Shown here: positions 8,883 to 17,440 of the stretch, in pieces | How the letters are laid out: the number at the start of each line of letters is the position of its first letter | Numbering within the stretch: position 1 is the first letter of the stretch | DNA from: Alphaproteobacteria bacterium | Lineage (GTDB): Bacteria > Pseudomonadota > Alphaproteobacteria > Micavibrionales > CSBR16-224 | DNA length: 33,160 nucleotides | Direction: 5' to 3' | Assembly: GCA_021775895.1 (NCBI GenBank) | Contig: JAJFGX010000109.1 | Location: 1-33,160 of the forward strand | Made by a program: the position numbers and the translations under genes | The notes under the pieces: generated by a model | What the model was told of the DNA's origin: nothing | Seen by the model: the letters and a program-made list of their open reading frames with translations, nothing else | Database searches by the model: none

Positions 8883-10577
8883 ATGAGTAATGAATTTGAT
8901 TTCGATGACAACCCATTTGATACTAGTGATGATGAATTGTTCAAAAGTGACAATAATGACGCTACACCAAGTGATGATGTAGCAGGCATGGCAAAAGATG
9001 ATTTTGCAAGTAAAAGAAATGCTGAAACAGCTAGTGAACGTAAGGCTAGGGTTCAGGAGCGTGATGATATTAGAGCTAAAATAGGTTGGTCAATCCCAAA
9101 GTATGCGGATCTTGTGGAAGAAGCTGAAGGTTTTCAAGCTAGATATGCAGAGCTAAAAACTCAGTTTGAAGAGTTAAGATCTGAGGGCAAAGAAAAATCA
9201 CCCGAGGCTATTGAAATACTTAAAGAAAGAGCAGGTATTACAAAGAAAATTAATGACCTGAAAACAATAAATAACCATATCGCAACGATTGAAAAAGCAC
9301 CAACAAGCTTTAAAAACATTATTCAGTATGGGTCTGATGTTACTAGTAGCCTTGGTAGACTTTCTGATCAAATTATTGAAATGGAAGCAACGTCAACCAA
9401 TGATGACTTTACTGTGTTTAGTAATACTATGGCAGAGGTTAAAGCCGTTGCTGAAAGTAAGGATATTAAAGCGGCAACAGAATTAATATCAAACCATAGT
9501 AAAACTTTTGGTACAGCAGCAGCTAATGCTGGAGTAGCGGTTGTTAGTAAGGGTGCCGATCTTGGAAAGGGTCTGTGGAAAAAAGTTTTTGGTGGAAAGC
9601 TTGAGGCCGAAGAAAAAGAGACTGCTAAAGACATGGAAAAAGAAGAAGCATTAAGAGTTGCTCTTTTTGATAAGCATAAAACCATTAAGAATGCGAAAGA
9701 GACTATTGGCAAAATTGAAATTAGCTTAATAAATCAGGCTGCCAAAGTTAAAGCTCTTGGTGATGAAAATATGAAAGCTGTTGGTAATTTAAAATTGCTT
9801 ATTGTTGCGGGTGATGAAGTTGCACGTAGATATAGTGAAGAATGGATTCCTGTATTAATTGAAAAGCATGAGCAGGAGCCTTCTGCTGAGACAGAAAGAG
9901 ATCTTACTGACTTTGAATCTTCATATTCTGATTTTTTAGGCAAATTAGTTAGCTTAGAATCTACTATGTTTAAAGCAAGAGGCGATATTTTTGATTTCTT
10001 GGATCAACATGAACAAAATAAAGCTCAAATTAAAATAGTCCAAAACATGAAAGCAACAGAAGTAGATAGATGGATGACTGCTTTGGCTAAGTTAATATTG
10101 CAAGGTGGTAACATAGTTAAAACTAGAAAGCTGCTTGAGCATGCTGATATTGGTAGAGGGCTTGATGACATTGGTATTAATATGGCACACGCTAGTGCAA
10201 AAATACGAAAACAATTAGGCGAAAGTGAAGAAAAAGAAATAATAAATATGTTGGAAAATCGAACAGCTATGATGAAAGTTCTGGAAGATACAAAAGTTGC
10301 AGAAGTTAAGCGTAGTAAAAAGCAGCTTGAAATGCGTGATCGATTGAAAGATGGAGAAGCGGAAATGGCACAAATGAAAGACAAGTTTGATAGCCAAGCG
10401 CGTCAAATTCGTGATGATAGTCGCAAGAAGTTAGCTAATCATTCGTCTTCAAGCGCAGCTACACCAGCTACAAACGATAACGTAGAAGAATCGCCAGCAA
10501 CAAGTGGTGCATCAGATGTTGTTGCAGCGGCAGCAAAAAAACGTGCAGCAGCTAAAAAGAATGGTAATGGCATGTAG
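8883..10577 (+). CDS. Large acidic coiled-coil protein, possibly a distant TelA (toxic anion resistance)-like protein
   Basis: 564 aa; acidic N-terminus, long helical middle, 'SLESTMFKARGDIFDFLDQHEQNKAQIKIVQNMKATEVDRWMTALAKLIL' weakly resembling the TelA C-terminal part, Ala/Lys-rich tail 'AAAAKKRAAAKKNGNGM'. GAGGAG RBS 5' of ATG. Family call is tentative. Confidence 0.45.
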   Translation: MSNEFDFDDNPFDTSDDELFKSDNNDATPSDDVAGMAKDDFASKRNAETASERKARVQERDDIRAKIGWSIPKYADLVEEAEGFQARYAELKTQFEELRSEGKEKSPEAIEILKERAGITKKINDLKTINNHIATIEKAPTSFKNIIQYGSDVTSSLGRLSDQIIEMEATSTNDDFTVFSNTMAEVKAVAESKDIKAATELISNHSKTFGTAAANAGVAVVSKGADLGKGLWKKVFGGKLEAEEKETAKDMEKEEALRVALFDKHKTIKNAKETIGKIEISLINQAAKVKALGDENMKAVGNLKLLIVAGDEVARRYSEEWIPVLIEKHEQEPSAETERDLTDFESSYSDFLGKLVSLESTMFKARGDIFDFLDQHEQNKAQIKIVQNMKATEVDRWMTALAKLILQGGNIVKTRKLLEHADIGRGLDDIGINMAHASAKIRKQLGESEEKEIINMLENRTAMMKVLEDTKVAEVKRSKKQLEMRDRLKDGEAEMAQMKDKFDSQARQIRDDSRKKLANHSSSSAATPATNDNVEESPATSGASDVVAAAAKKRAAAKKNGNGM

Positions 10578-10608
10578 TTAAAATATAGACTCCTCTATAT
10601 TCAAAGAG

Positions 10609-10645
10609 AAAGGCTGGTAGTTTCAAATTACCAGCCTTTTTTTTA
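10609..10645. terminator. Bidirectional-type hairpin terminator between convergent genes
   Basis: AAAGGCTGGTA (10609-10619) / TACCAGCCTTT (10629-10639), followed by a T-tract on the plus strand. Confidence 0.88.
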
Positions 10646-10668
10646 TTTTAGTATTTTTTGTATTAGTA

Positions 10669-11154
10669 TTAGTTTACTAAAACCCAGCTACCATCTGCTT
10701 GCTTACAAGCTGTACCATAAGCAGTCTCTGCCTGACCATCAACAACAATAGTTTGTTGATATTGACGACAGTAATCACCATTATCTGCATGACCTTCACG
10801 CACGGGGGTAACAGAGCCATGATTTCCGCTCTCAGGATTTTCCCAGTCAATGGTTTGACCGATATCTGCTGAATATGCTTGCTCTGTTGCTTGACTAGCA
10901 TACATTAGATCTGCTTTATCAAGAGTTTTACCTATTTCACTACCGATGAATGCTCCCAATAGAGTTCCAACACCTGTCGCCCAAAGTTGACCATTGCCAC
11001 CACCAACTTTTGAACCAGCAATTCCACCTAGAACTGCACCAGCACCAGTTCCCATTGTTTGTTTGTTCCAGTTCCAGTTTTCTGTAGCACAGCCAGATAC
11101 CGCTAAAGCTAATCCAGCGACTACAGATAAAGTTAAAAATGTTTTTTTCATCAT
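10669..11154 (-). CDS. Outer-membrane lipoprotein of the Rickettsia 17-kDa surface antigen / glycine-zipper 2TM family
   Basis: Lipobox 'LALAVSGCA'; glycine zipper 'GTGAGAVLGGIAGSKVGGGNGQLWATGVGTLLGAFIGSEIG'; C-terminal 'DWENPESGNHGSVTPVREG...YCRQYQQTIVVDGQAETAYGTACKQADGSWVLVN'. Confidence 0.88.
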   Translation of the reverse strand: MMKKTFLTLSVVAGLALAVSGCATENWNWNKQTMGTGAGAVLGGIAGSKVGGGNGQLWATGVGTLLGAFIGSEIGKTLDKADLMYASQATEQAYSADIGQTIDWENPESGNHGSVTPVREGHADNGDYCRQYQQTIVVDGQAETAYGTACKQADGSWVLVN

Positions 11155-11239
11155 ATTTCCTTATATTTTTTTAAAGACAAAACCATGACTATCGTATTAA
11201 AATGAATTAGATTCTGCAAGTAATTAGAAAGAAAAATTT

Positions 11240-11857
11240 ATGCAAGAGCAAGATTTTTGGGATAATAGCATTTCTTTTGATCCATTTTCTGTTTTTGGCA
11301 CATGGATGCGTAAAGCTGAGAAAGAGGCTGAAGAGCCTTTTGATGCTGCCGCTGTCGCTAGTGCGGACATTAATGGTAGACCATCTGTACGCATTATGTT
11401 GTTGAAAGGTATTGATGATAAAGGTTTTATATTCTTTACGAATTTTGAAAGTAATAAAGGTAGTGATTTCATTAAAAATCCTGAAGCGGCTTTCGATTTA
11501 TACTGGAAAAAACTGGGCAGGCAGATTCGGGTCAATGGAGTGGTTGAAGATATTTCCAATGATGATTCTGATGAATACTTTCACAGTCGCCCAAGAGGTA
11601 GTCAAATAGCCTCTCTAGTTTCAAAACAGTCAAAAGAACTTTCAAATCGGCAACAATTTATAGATGAAATTAGTGCCATGGAGCAAAAATATGAAGGACA
11701 AGCAATACCTCGTCCAGCACATTGGCACGGATTTCGTATTGTTCCACGTTATATAGAATTCTTTGAAGAAGGCGAGTATCGTATGCATCGAAGACGTATA
11801 TTTACTCGTGAAAATGTAGATATTAGTCATTGGGACTCAAAATTATTTTACCCTTAA
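11240..11857 (+). CDS. pdxH: Pyridoxamine 5'-phosphate oxidase
   Basis: 205 aa; 'AAAVASADINGRPSVRIMLLKGIDDKGFIFFTNFESNKGSDFIKNPEAAFDLYWKKLGRQIRVNGVVE...SRPRGSQIASLVSKQS'. Confidence 0.93.
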   Translation: MQEQDFWDNSISFDPFSVFGTWMRKAEKEAEEPFDAAAVASADINGRPSVRIMLLKGIDDKGFIFFTNFESNKGSDFIKNPEAAFDLYWKKLGRQIRVNGVVEDISNDDSDEYFHSRPRGSQIASLVSKQSKELSNRQQFIDEISAMEQKYEGQAIPRPAHWHGFRIVPRYIEFFEEGEYRMHRRRIFTRENVDISHWDSKLFYP

Positions 11858-11867
11858 AGGCATATTT

Positions 11868-12869
11868 ATGGCTGAAATATTAATAGCAAACTCAGATAAT
11901 ATACAAATAGCTGCAAATTCTTTAAAAAATGGAGAACTTGTTAGCTTTCCGACAGAGACAGTCTATGGGTTAGGAGCAAATGCAACTGATGATGATGCGG
12001 TTAAGAGAATATTTGAGGCTAAAAAACGACCTGATTTCAACCCTTTGATTGTACATGTTTCAGATTGGGACATGGTGGAGAAATATGCCCAGACAAATAA
12101 TAGAGCAAAGGCATTAGCTAAACATTTTTGGCCAGGACCATTGAGTATCATTTTACCTAGAAAACAAAATAGTGAATTATCTACCTATGTGAGTGGGGGG
12201 CTTGATACAGTGGCTTTGCGTCAGCCAGAGCATATTGTTGCCAAATCTTTATTAAAATGTTTTGGTCTACCTATTGCAGCACCTAGTGCTAATCTTTCTG
12301 GTAGTCTTAGCCCAACCACACCTTATCATGTTCAACAAAGCCTTGATGATAAGGTCGATATTATTCTTGCAGGAGGGAAATGTAGTATAGGCTTAGAATC
12401 AACTATTATTGATATGACAGGCGATAAGGCGGTTGTTTTAAGAGCAGGTTTTATATTGCCTGAAACAATCGCTGATTTACTTAATGAAGATGTTGAGATT
12501 GCTTATGAGAATGTAGAAGTTGATAAACCGCATTCTCCAGGACAATTATTGCGTCACTATGCACCTAATACACCATTACGCTTAAAAGCGGTTGATATTA
12601 CCAAAGACGAAATTTTGCTTGCTTTTGGCTCAACAAAGTTTATGAGTGCAGAAGGAAAGGGGGGAGTTCCTGAAGAAAGAATATTAAATTTAAGCCCATC
12701 GGGTGATTTGCTTGAAGCCGCTTCAAATCTATTTTCTATGCTACATGAGCTTGATAGCAAGGGATATTCCAGAATTGCAGTAATGGATATTCCAAAAATA
12801 GGTATAGGAATTGCGATTAATGATCGTTTATCACGTGCATCTAATGCACAAAAAGAAATAGGAGATTAA
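11868..12869 (+). CDS. L-threonylcarbamoyladenylate synthase, Sua5/YrdC family
   Basis: 333 aa; 'LVSFPTETVYGLGANATDDDAVKRIFEAKKRPDFNPLIVHV...SPGQLLRHYAPNTPL', i.e. YrdC domain plus Sua5 C-terminal domain. Confidence 0.95.
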   Translation: MAEILIANSDNIQIAANSLKNGELVSFPTETVYGLGANATDDDAVKRIFEAKKRPDFNPLIVHVSDWDMVEKYAQTNNRAKALAKHFWPGPLSIILPRKQNSELSTYVSGGLDTVALRQPEHIVAKSLLKCFGLPIAAPSANLSGSLSPTTPYHVQQSLDDKVDIILAGGKCSIGLESTIIDMTGDKAVVLRAGFILPETIADLLNEDVEIAYENVEVDKPHSPGQLLRHYAPNTPLRLKAVDITKDEILLAFGSTKFMSAEGKGGVPEERILNLSPSGDLLEAASNLFSMLHELDSKGYSRIAVMDIPKIGIGIAINDRLSRASNAQKEIGD

Positions 12870-12874
12870 TTCTA

Positions 12875-14044
12875 ATGAAAACAATTAAAGACTTAGGAGA
12901 CTTAACAGGTAAAACAGCTTTAGTTAGAGTTGATTTTAATGTGCCGTTAAAAGATGGAGTAGTTATAGATGATTCCCGTATTCAAGCCACAATACCAACA
13001 TTACAGGCTCTGCTTGATAAACATGCACATATAGTAATTTTATCTCATTTAGGCAGACCAAAAGGGCAAGTTTGTCCTGAGTACTCATTAAAGCCTGTGG
13101 CTGATTCATTGTCTCAATTAATAGGCAAAGATGTGAGTTTTGTTGATGATTGCCTTAAATCTCCACCATCTGCATCAATTGTATTGATGCAGAATTTAAG
13201 GTTTTATACAGAGGAAGAAGCCAATGATAATGGTTTCACGGATAAGCTAGCTAGTTATGGAGATGTTTATATTAATGATGCTTTTTCAACAGCACATCGG
13301 AAACATGCATCAACCTATGCTTTAGCAAATAAATTACCTGCATATGCTGGCTGTCTGATGTCAAAAGAAATTGATGCTTTAAATAAAGCCTTGGATAACC
13401 CAAAGCGTCCTGTTGCCGCAATAATTGGTGGAGCAAAAGTATCAACAAAGTTAGCTGTACTAAACCATTTGATTGAAAAAGTAGATATGCTTGTTTTAGG
13501 CGGTGCTATGGCGAATACATTTTTGGCCGCTAATGGTTATGATGTTGGTAAATCACTACAAGAAACCTCAATGTATGACACAGCAATAGCTATAATGAAA
13601 AAGGCAAAAGAAAATGGTTGTGAAATAATTCTTCCAGTTGATGCTGTTGTTGCAAGCACTTTGGAGGAGGGGGCGACTACAGAGCAAGTTGATATAGATG
13701 CAATTCCAGCAGATAAAATGGTACTAGATATTGGTGATAATTCTATTGCGGGGATTGTTGCTAGTCTAGAAGATTGCAAAACAATATTGTGGAATGGCCC
13801 TTTAGGAGCATTTGAAATCAAGCCATTTGATATAGGAACTAACACAGTTGCAAAATATGTCGCTAAGAAAACTCAAGATAATAGCCTAATAAGCATTGCA
13901 GGTGGTGGAGATACTCTTTTTGCTTTAACTAACGCTGATGCAAAAAATGACTTTAGTTATGTTTCCACTGCTGGCGGAGCTTTCTTGGAATGGATAGAAG
14001 GCAAAGAGCTTCCTGCTATTGCAATGCTAAACCTCTCAGTATAA
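12875..14044 (+). CDS. pgk: Phosphoglycerate kinase
   Basis: 389 aa; 'KTALVRVDFNVPLKDGVVIDDSRIQATIPTLQ...ILSHLGRPKG...VAAIIGGAKVSTKLAVLNHL...LWNGPLGAFEIKPFD'. Confidence 0.97.
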   Translation: MKTIKDLGDLTGKTALVRVDFNVPLKDGVVIDDSRIQATIPTLQALLDKHAHIVILSHLGRPKGQVCPEYSLKPVADSLSQLIGKDVSFVDDCLKSPPSASIVLMQNLRFYTEEEANDNGFTDKLASYGDVYINDAFSTAHRKHASTYALANKLPAYAGCLMSKEIDALNKALDNPKRPVAAIIGGAKVSTKLAVLNHLIEKVDMLVLGGAMANTFLAANGYDVGKSLQETSMYDTAIAIMKKAKENGCEIILPVDAVVASTLEEGATTEQVDIDAIPADKMVLDIGDNSIAGIVASLEDCKTILWNGPLGAFEIKPFDIGTNTVAKYVAKKTQDNSLISIAGGGDTLFALTNADAKNDFSYVSTAGGAFLEWIEGKELPAIAMLNLSV

Positions 14045-14102
14045 AATATTTACTTGACATATCTTTAGTGTTTAGGCAAATATAAATAACGAGGCATTAA
14101 CA

Positions 14103-14810
14103 ATGGTAGGTAAAACATTAAAACAAAAACTTGCAGGGGCTGTACTTAAAGTATTACCTGAAGATGGAGATGTAACTTTAGCAATTTTTGCACCTGTTTT
14201 ATTCGTAGGACTAGTAACATTTGGTTTAGACCCTGTACTACAAGAAGTGCCTGAAAATACTGGCGGTTCAGAGAATAGAACTAGAGTACTTGAAGCATTT
14301 CAGGGCAGGGCAAGTTCAATTATAAAAATGCAAGAATTACTGAATAAGTCAAACCCTATAAAAACTAATGATACTTTGAGCCTGCTTGGCGTTGATAATA
14401 TGGTTTCAGAAAATACCACAATGTTAAACCCATTATCTGAAGATGACTTAAATAATAATATAGTTGATTTGTTTACGGCATTGGCTAGTGATGTTGATAT
14501 GACAGAGGTAGATGCTGGAAATATTGTTACAAAATTAAGTGATGCGGATATTACTGTAAATAATTATATCAATGATACTAATGATATAAACACAGCATAT
14601 TTAGATGAATGCCGTATAAGTAATACAGATAACGTATCTGACATTTATAATTGTACGAAAGAAAAAGAAAATGATCCTTTTGCTATATTGTTTCTTTCAT
14701 CAGCCCCCCTAGCTCTTGGGTTAGAAGTTTTATTACTTTCTGCTTATAAGAAAAATGGTTTTGTTCGTAATTACTTAAAAAAGGCTGCCGCTCCATCAAC
14801 AAAATATTAA
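14103..14810 (+). CDS. Uncharacterised two-TM protein, layout similar to 1251-1949
   Basis: 235-aa ORF; 'VTLAIFAPVLFVGLVTFGL' and 'PFAILFLSSAPLALGLEVLLLSAY' TMs with an Asp/Asn-rich loop and a short basic tail; TTGACATAT upstream. Confidence 0.7.
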   Translation: MVGKTLKQKLAGAVLKVLPEDGDVTLAIFAPVLFVGLVTFGLDPVLQEVPENTGGSENRTRVLEAFQGRASSIIKMQELLNKSNPIKTNDTLSLLGVDNMVSENTTMLNPLSEDDLNNNIVDLFTALASDVDMTEVDAGNIVTKLSDADITVNNYINDTNDINTAYLDECRISNTDNVSDIYNCTKEKENDPFAILFLSSAPLALGLEVLLLSAYKKNGFVRNYLKKAAAPSTKY

Positions 14811-14917
14811 CGAAAGGTTAATTGCTTAATTTACCTGATTAACACAGATTAATTTTTGTTAACTTATTTTTTATTGCTTTAACTATTTATTAACTAGTTC
14901 AGAGTTATACTAAAGAT

Positions 14918-15015
14918 ATGGAAAGAGTTTTTTAGTTTGGTTTCTTTGGATCTCATTTCATTTTTGCCTCCTCATAATATATATAGCCCGACCATTATTT
15001 GGTCGGGTTTTTTTT
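14918..15015 (+). ncRNA. Candidate small RNA, or 3' UTR of the preceding gene, with CCUCCUC motif
   Basis: No convincing ORF. Ends in a strong terminator (14987-15015), contains CCTCCTC at 14967-14973; possible -10 TATACT at 14906. The 5' end is a guess. Confidence 0.3.
14987..15015 (+). terminator. Rho-independent terminator
   Basis: CCCGACC (14987-14993) ATTATTT GGTCGGG (15001-15007) then eight Ts. Confidence 0.93.
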
Positions 15016-15703
15016 ATTTCTTTCTACGAGACAGTGCGAAGCGTCTAAAATCACCTATTTTCTTATTACGTGTTTCAGTTATGACTTTTTTACTTTCTTC
15101 TTTTTTTACAGACTTCACTTGTGCAGGATCAATCCAATATTGATCAAAAGGTTCTTCGTATTCTAGTATCGTTGCGTTATTCCGACCATTAAAGCTACCG
15201 CCAATAACTCGAGATATGCCTATAACTGAGGTTAAATGATTGTAGCTACAGTAAAAATTACCAAAAACATTTTCTGGCGCACCAATAAGAGAAACTAGTT
15301 GATTACCATTACAGCTAAAATAGCCGACAACATTTTTTGGAGCCCCTAAAAGTGAAGTTAATTGATTGTGATCACAAGTAAAACAGTTACCAATATTTTC
15401 AGTAGCCCCTTCAAGTGAGGTTAGTTCATTGCATTCACAATTGAAACTACCTGTAACAGTTTTCGGAGAGCCTTCAAGTGAGGTTAAATTATTATCACTA
15501 CAGTCAAAATCACCCTGAACTATTACATTGCTTAAATCAGGTAGCTTGTCTAGCCCTTTGTTTCTTAAGTCTAAGTCTCCCTCAATTGTAATTTTACCAG
15601 TGGTCATATCCTCCATGTAGTATATGTTTAAATCACGAAATAGTTTTCTTGCTCCTTTGTTTTGAGCCGTAGGATTATTAAATTTATTATTTAGATTGCC
15701 CAA
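15014..15703 (-). CDS. Leucine-rich-repeat protein with 21-residue period
   Basis: Repeats of form 'FxCxxNxLTSLxGAPxxVxGx'; the phase-marking Phe recurs at residues 66, 87, 108, 129, 150 and 171. Confidence 0.85.
   Translation of the reverse strand: MGNLNNKFNNPTAQNKGARKLFRDLNIYYMEDMTTGKITIEGDLDLRNKGLDKLPDLSNVIVQGDFDCSDNNLTSLEGSPKTVTGSFNCECNELTSLEGATENIGNCFTCDHNQLTSLLGAPKNVVGYFSCNGNQLVSLIGAPENVFGNFYCSYNHLTSVIGISRVIGGSFNGRNNATILEYEEPFDQYWIDPAQVKSVKKEESKKVITETRNKKIGDFRRFALSRRKK
15176..15514 (-). repeat. In-frame degenerate 63-nt tandem repeats encoding the LRR units
   Basis: Recurring '...tcaagtgaggttaattgattgt...' blocks at about 63-nt spacing. Confidence 0.8.
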
Positions 15704-16470
15704 AATAATTTTTTCCCTTTTAAAGTCTTAAGCAACAAAATTTCAAATATTTTTTCAATATTTGCATCAAAGCTTTTTAACTCGTCCACTAACGATAATT
15801 CATAAGCATAATTATTATTGTTGTGTTTGTACAGTGTTTTGTTATAGTTCTCTGATGTGCATTCAAGGTGAGGGCTGGATAGTATTACTTTGCCAGAGCC
15901 ATAATTAACTTCAATTATTGCGGCGGGGTTATCCTCTAGTTCATTATAACGAGCCAGTACAGTCTCACCAAAGCCTTCTTCAAAGAATGAGCCTCCATTA
16001 TATAAGCACATCAATTCTTGTTCTTTAAACTTCAAGGAAACAACATTTTTCCAACTTTTTTGAAAATCACCATCTTGAATAAAATCAAATATTGGTCCTG
16101 TAGCTCTACCTTTATACAGAGCAAGCTCTCGATTGCCAGCTATGGTTTCACCATCTATATGTTCTGCAAAGCCAATAGACGAGCAAGCATAATATGCCCC
16201 TGCACATATACCAAAATATCCGCCACCATTGCGTACAAAGCTCTGAATTTTTTGATTGCCAAGACCATTTAATTTTTCACAAAAATAGAGATCAGCTCCC
16301 CCTGGCATAATCAATGTGTCGGTATTAGAATTTAATATACCATTGCATATATCATTAGCATCACAGAAATAAACATTATCTTGCCCTACAATATCAACAA
16401 GTCGTTGGTATAGAACAATATCGTTGTGTACATAGTCAGTATAGATGTATATCTTTTGATGATTACTCAT
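15691..16470 (-). CDS. BPL_N-domain protein (glutamine amidotransferase-like, biotin-protein-ligase N-terminal-type fold)
   Basis: 'TDTLIMPGGADLYFCEKLNGLGNQKIQSFVRNGGGYFGICAGAYYACSSIGF...GSGKVILSSPHLE', with nucleophile-elbow 'GICAGAYYA'. Overlaps the LRR gene by 13 nt. Confidence 0.82.
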   Translation of the reverse strand: MSNHQKIYIYTDYVHNDIVLYQRLVDIVGQDNVYFCDANDICNGILNSNTDTLIMPGGADLYFCEKLNGLGNQKIQSFVRNGGGYFGICAGAYYACSSIGFAEHIDGETIAGNRELALYKGRATGPIFDFIQDGDFQKSWKNVVSLKFKEQELMCLYNGGSFFEEGFGETVLARYNELEDNPAAIIEVNYGSGKVILSSPHLECTSENYNKTLYKHNNNNYAYELSLVDELKSFDANIEKIFEILLLKTLKGKKLFWAI

Positions 16471-16475
16471 TGAGT

Positions 16476-16958
16476 TTAAGTGCTACGTAGAGCTTTATTT
16501 AATTTATCTAATATAGCATTAACAAGTTTTTTTTCACTCTTGTCAAAAAAAGCATCTGCAACATTCATGTAATCAGCAATAATTATTCCTGCGTCAATTT
16601 CATGGTGTTCCATTATTTCAAAAATTCCAGCTTTCAGGATACTCAATAATAAAGCCTCCATTTGCTCTGGTTTTTTATTTTCAAGTGTTGATGCTACCAT
16701 ATGCTCTATATCATCTTTACGTGCAGCATAGCCATTTATAATGCTAGATAACAACTTTTGATCTGCAGGGACGAATTCATCACCATCTATTTTATAACCT
16801 AAACGGTGATTGTTATATTCTAACAAAGTAGTTTTAATGTCTTGCTCTTGGTGCTCAGCTTGATAAATAATCTGTGTGGCGGCTAAACGTGCGGCACTAC
16901 GCCTTGCTTTTTTAGATCCAGTTGTTAATTTTATATCACGTTTTATTTCTCTGCTCAT
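16476..16958 (-). CDS. nusB: Transcription antitermination factor NusB
   Basis: 160 aa; 'KKARRSAARLAATQIIYQAEHQ...AGIFEIMEHHEIDAGIIIADYMNVADAFFDKSEKKLVNAILDKL'. Confidence 0.92.
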   Translation of the reverse strand: MSREIKRDIKLTTGSKKARRSAARLAATQIIYQAEHQEQDIKTTLLEYNNHRLGYKIDGDEFVPADQKLLSSIINGYAARKDDIEHMVASTLENKKPEQMEALLLSILKAGIFEIMEHHEIDAGIIIADYMNVADAFFDKSEKKLVNAILDKLNKALRST

Positions 16959-17428
16959 GTCTCTGCATTCTCTTGAATTTTTTCATTTAGGTTACCAACA
17001 AAAGCGTTGAAATCAGAAATTTCTCTAAAATCTTTATAAATTGAAGCATATCTTACATATGCAACAGAATCTAATGTTGCAAGCATATCCATAACATACT
17101 CACCAATAACTCTACTTTTTACATCAGATTCCCCAGTTTCTTCCAATCGCCTTATTATACTATTCAAGGCAAGCTCTATATCGGCAATATCAACAGGACG
17201 TTTTTGCAAAGGCAAATGCAAAGACCTCAATAGTTTTTCACGATTAAAAGTTTCATGACGGCCATCTTCCTTAATTACAGTTAGCTCACGCAACTGTACA
17301 CGCTCAAATGTGGTGAATCTAGAGTCACAATTAGGACATATTCTACGTCTACGTATAGCTCCGCCTTCTTCTGCTTGACGAGAATCTTTTACTTGAGTGT
17401 CTAAATGATGACAGTATGGGCATTTCAT
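16955..17428 (-). CDS. nrdR: Transcriptional repressor NrdR
   Basis: 157 aa; 'MKCPYCHHLDTQVKDSRQAEEGGAIRRRRICPNCDSRFTTFER', Zn ribbon plus ATP-cone. 4-nt overlap with nusB. Confidence 0.97.
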   Translation of the reverse strand: MKCPYCHHLDTQVKDSRQAEEGGAIRRRRICPNCDSRFTTFERVQLRELTVIKEDGRHETFNREKLLRSLHLPLQKRPVDIADIELALNSIIRRLEETGESDVKSRVIGEYVMDMLATLDSVAYVRYASIYKDFREISDFNAFVGNLNEKIQENAET

Positions 17429-17440
17429 AGCAATTATTCC

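Noticed and set aside
9368-9712. 114-aa minus-strand ORF, plus others antisense to the 8883 gene
   Set aside because: Shadow ORFs with low-complexity Ser/Ala composition.
11240-11857. PdxH C-terminus differing from the usual 'FWQGRxxRLHDR' (here FFEEGEYRMHRRR)
   Set aside because: Key Arg and His appear retained; likely ordinary divergence.
14937-15143. 68-aa plus-strand ORF after the 14103 gene
   Set aside because: Runs through a strong terminator and into the convergent LRR gene; not credible as coding.
15176-15514. Regular 63-nt repeats considered as CRISPR-like
   Set aside because: Repeats are degenerate, contiguous and in frame, encoding LRR units; no spacers or cas genes.
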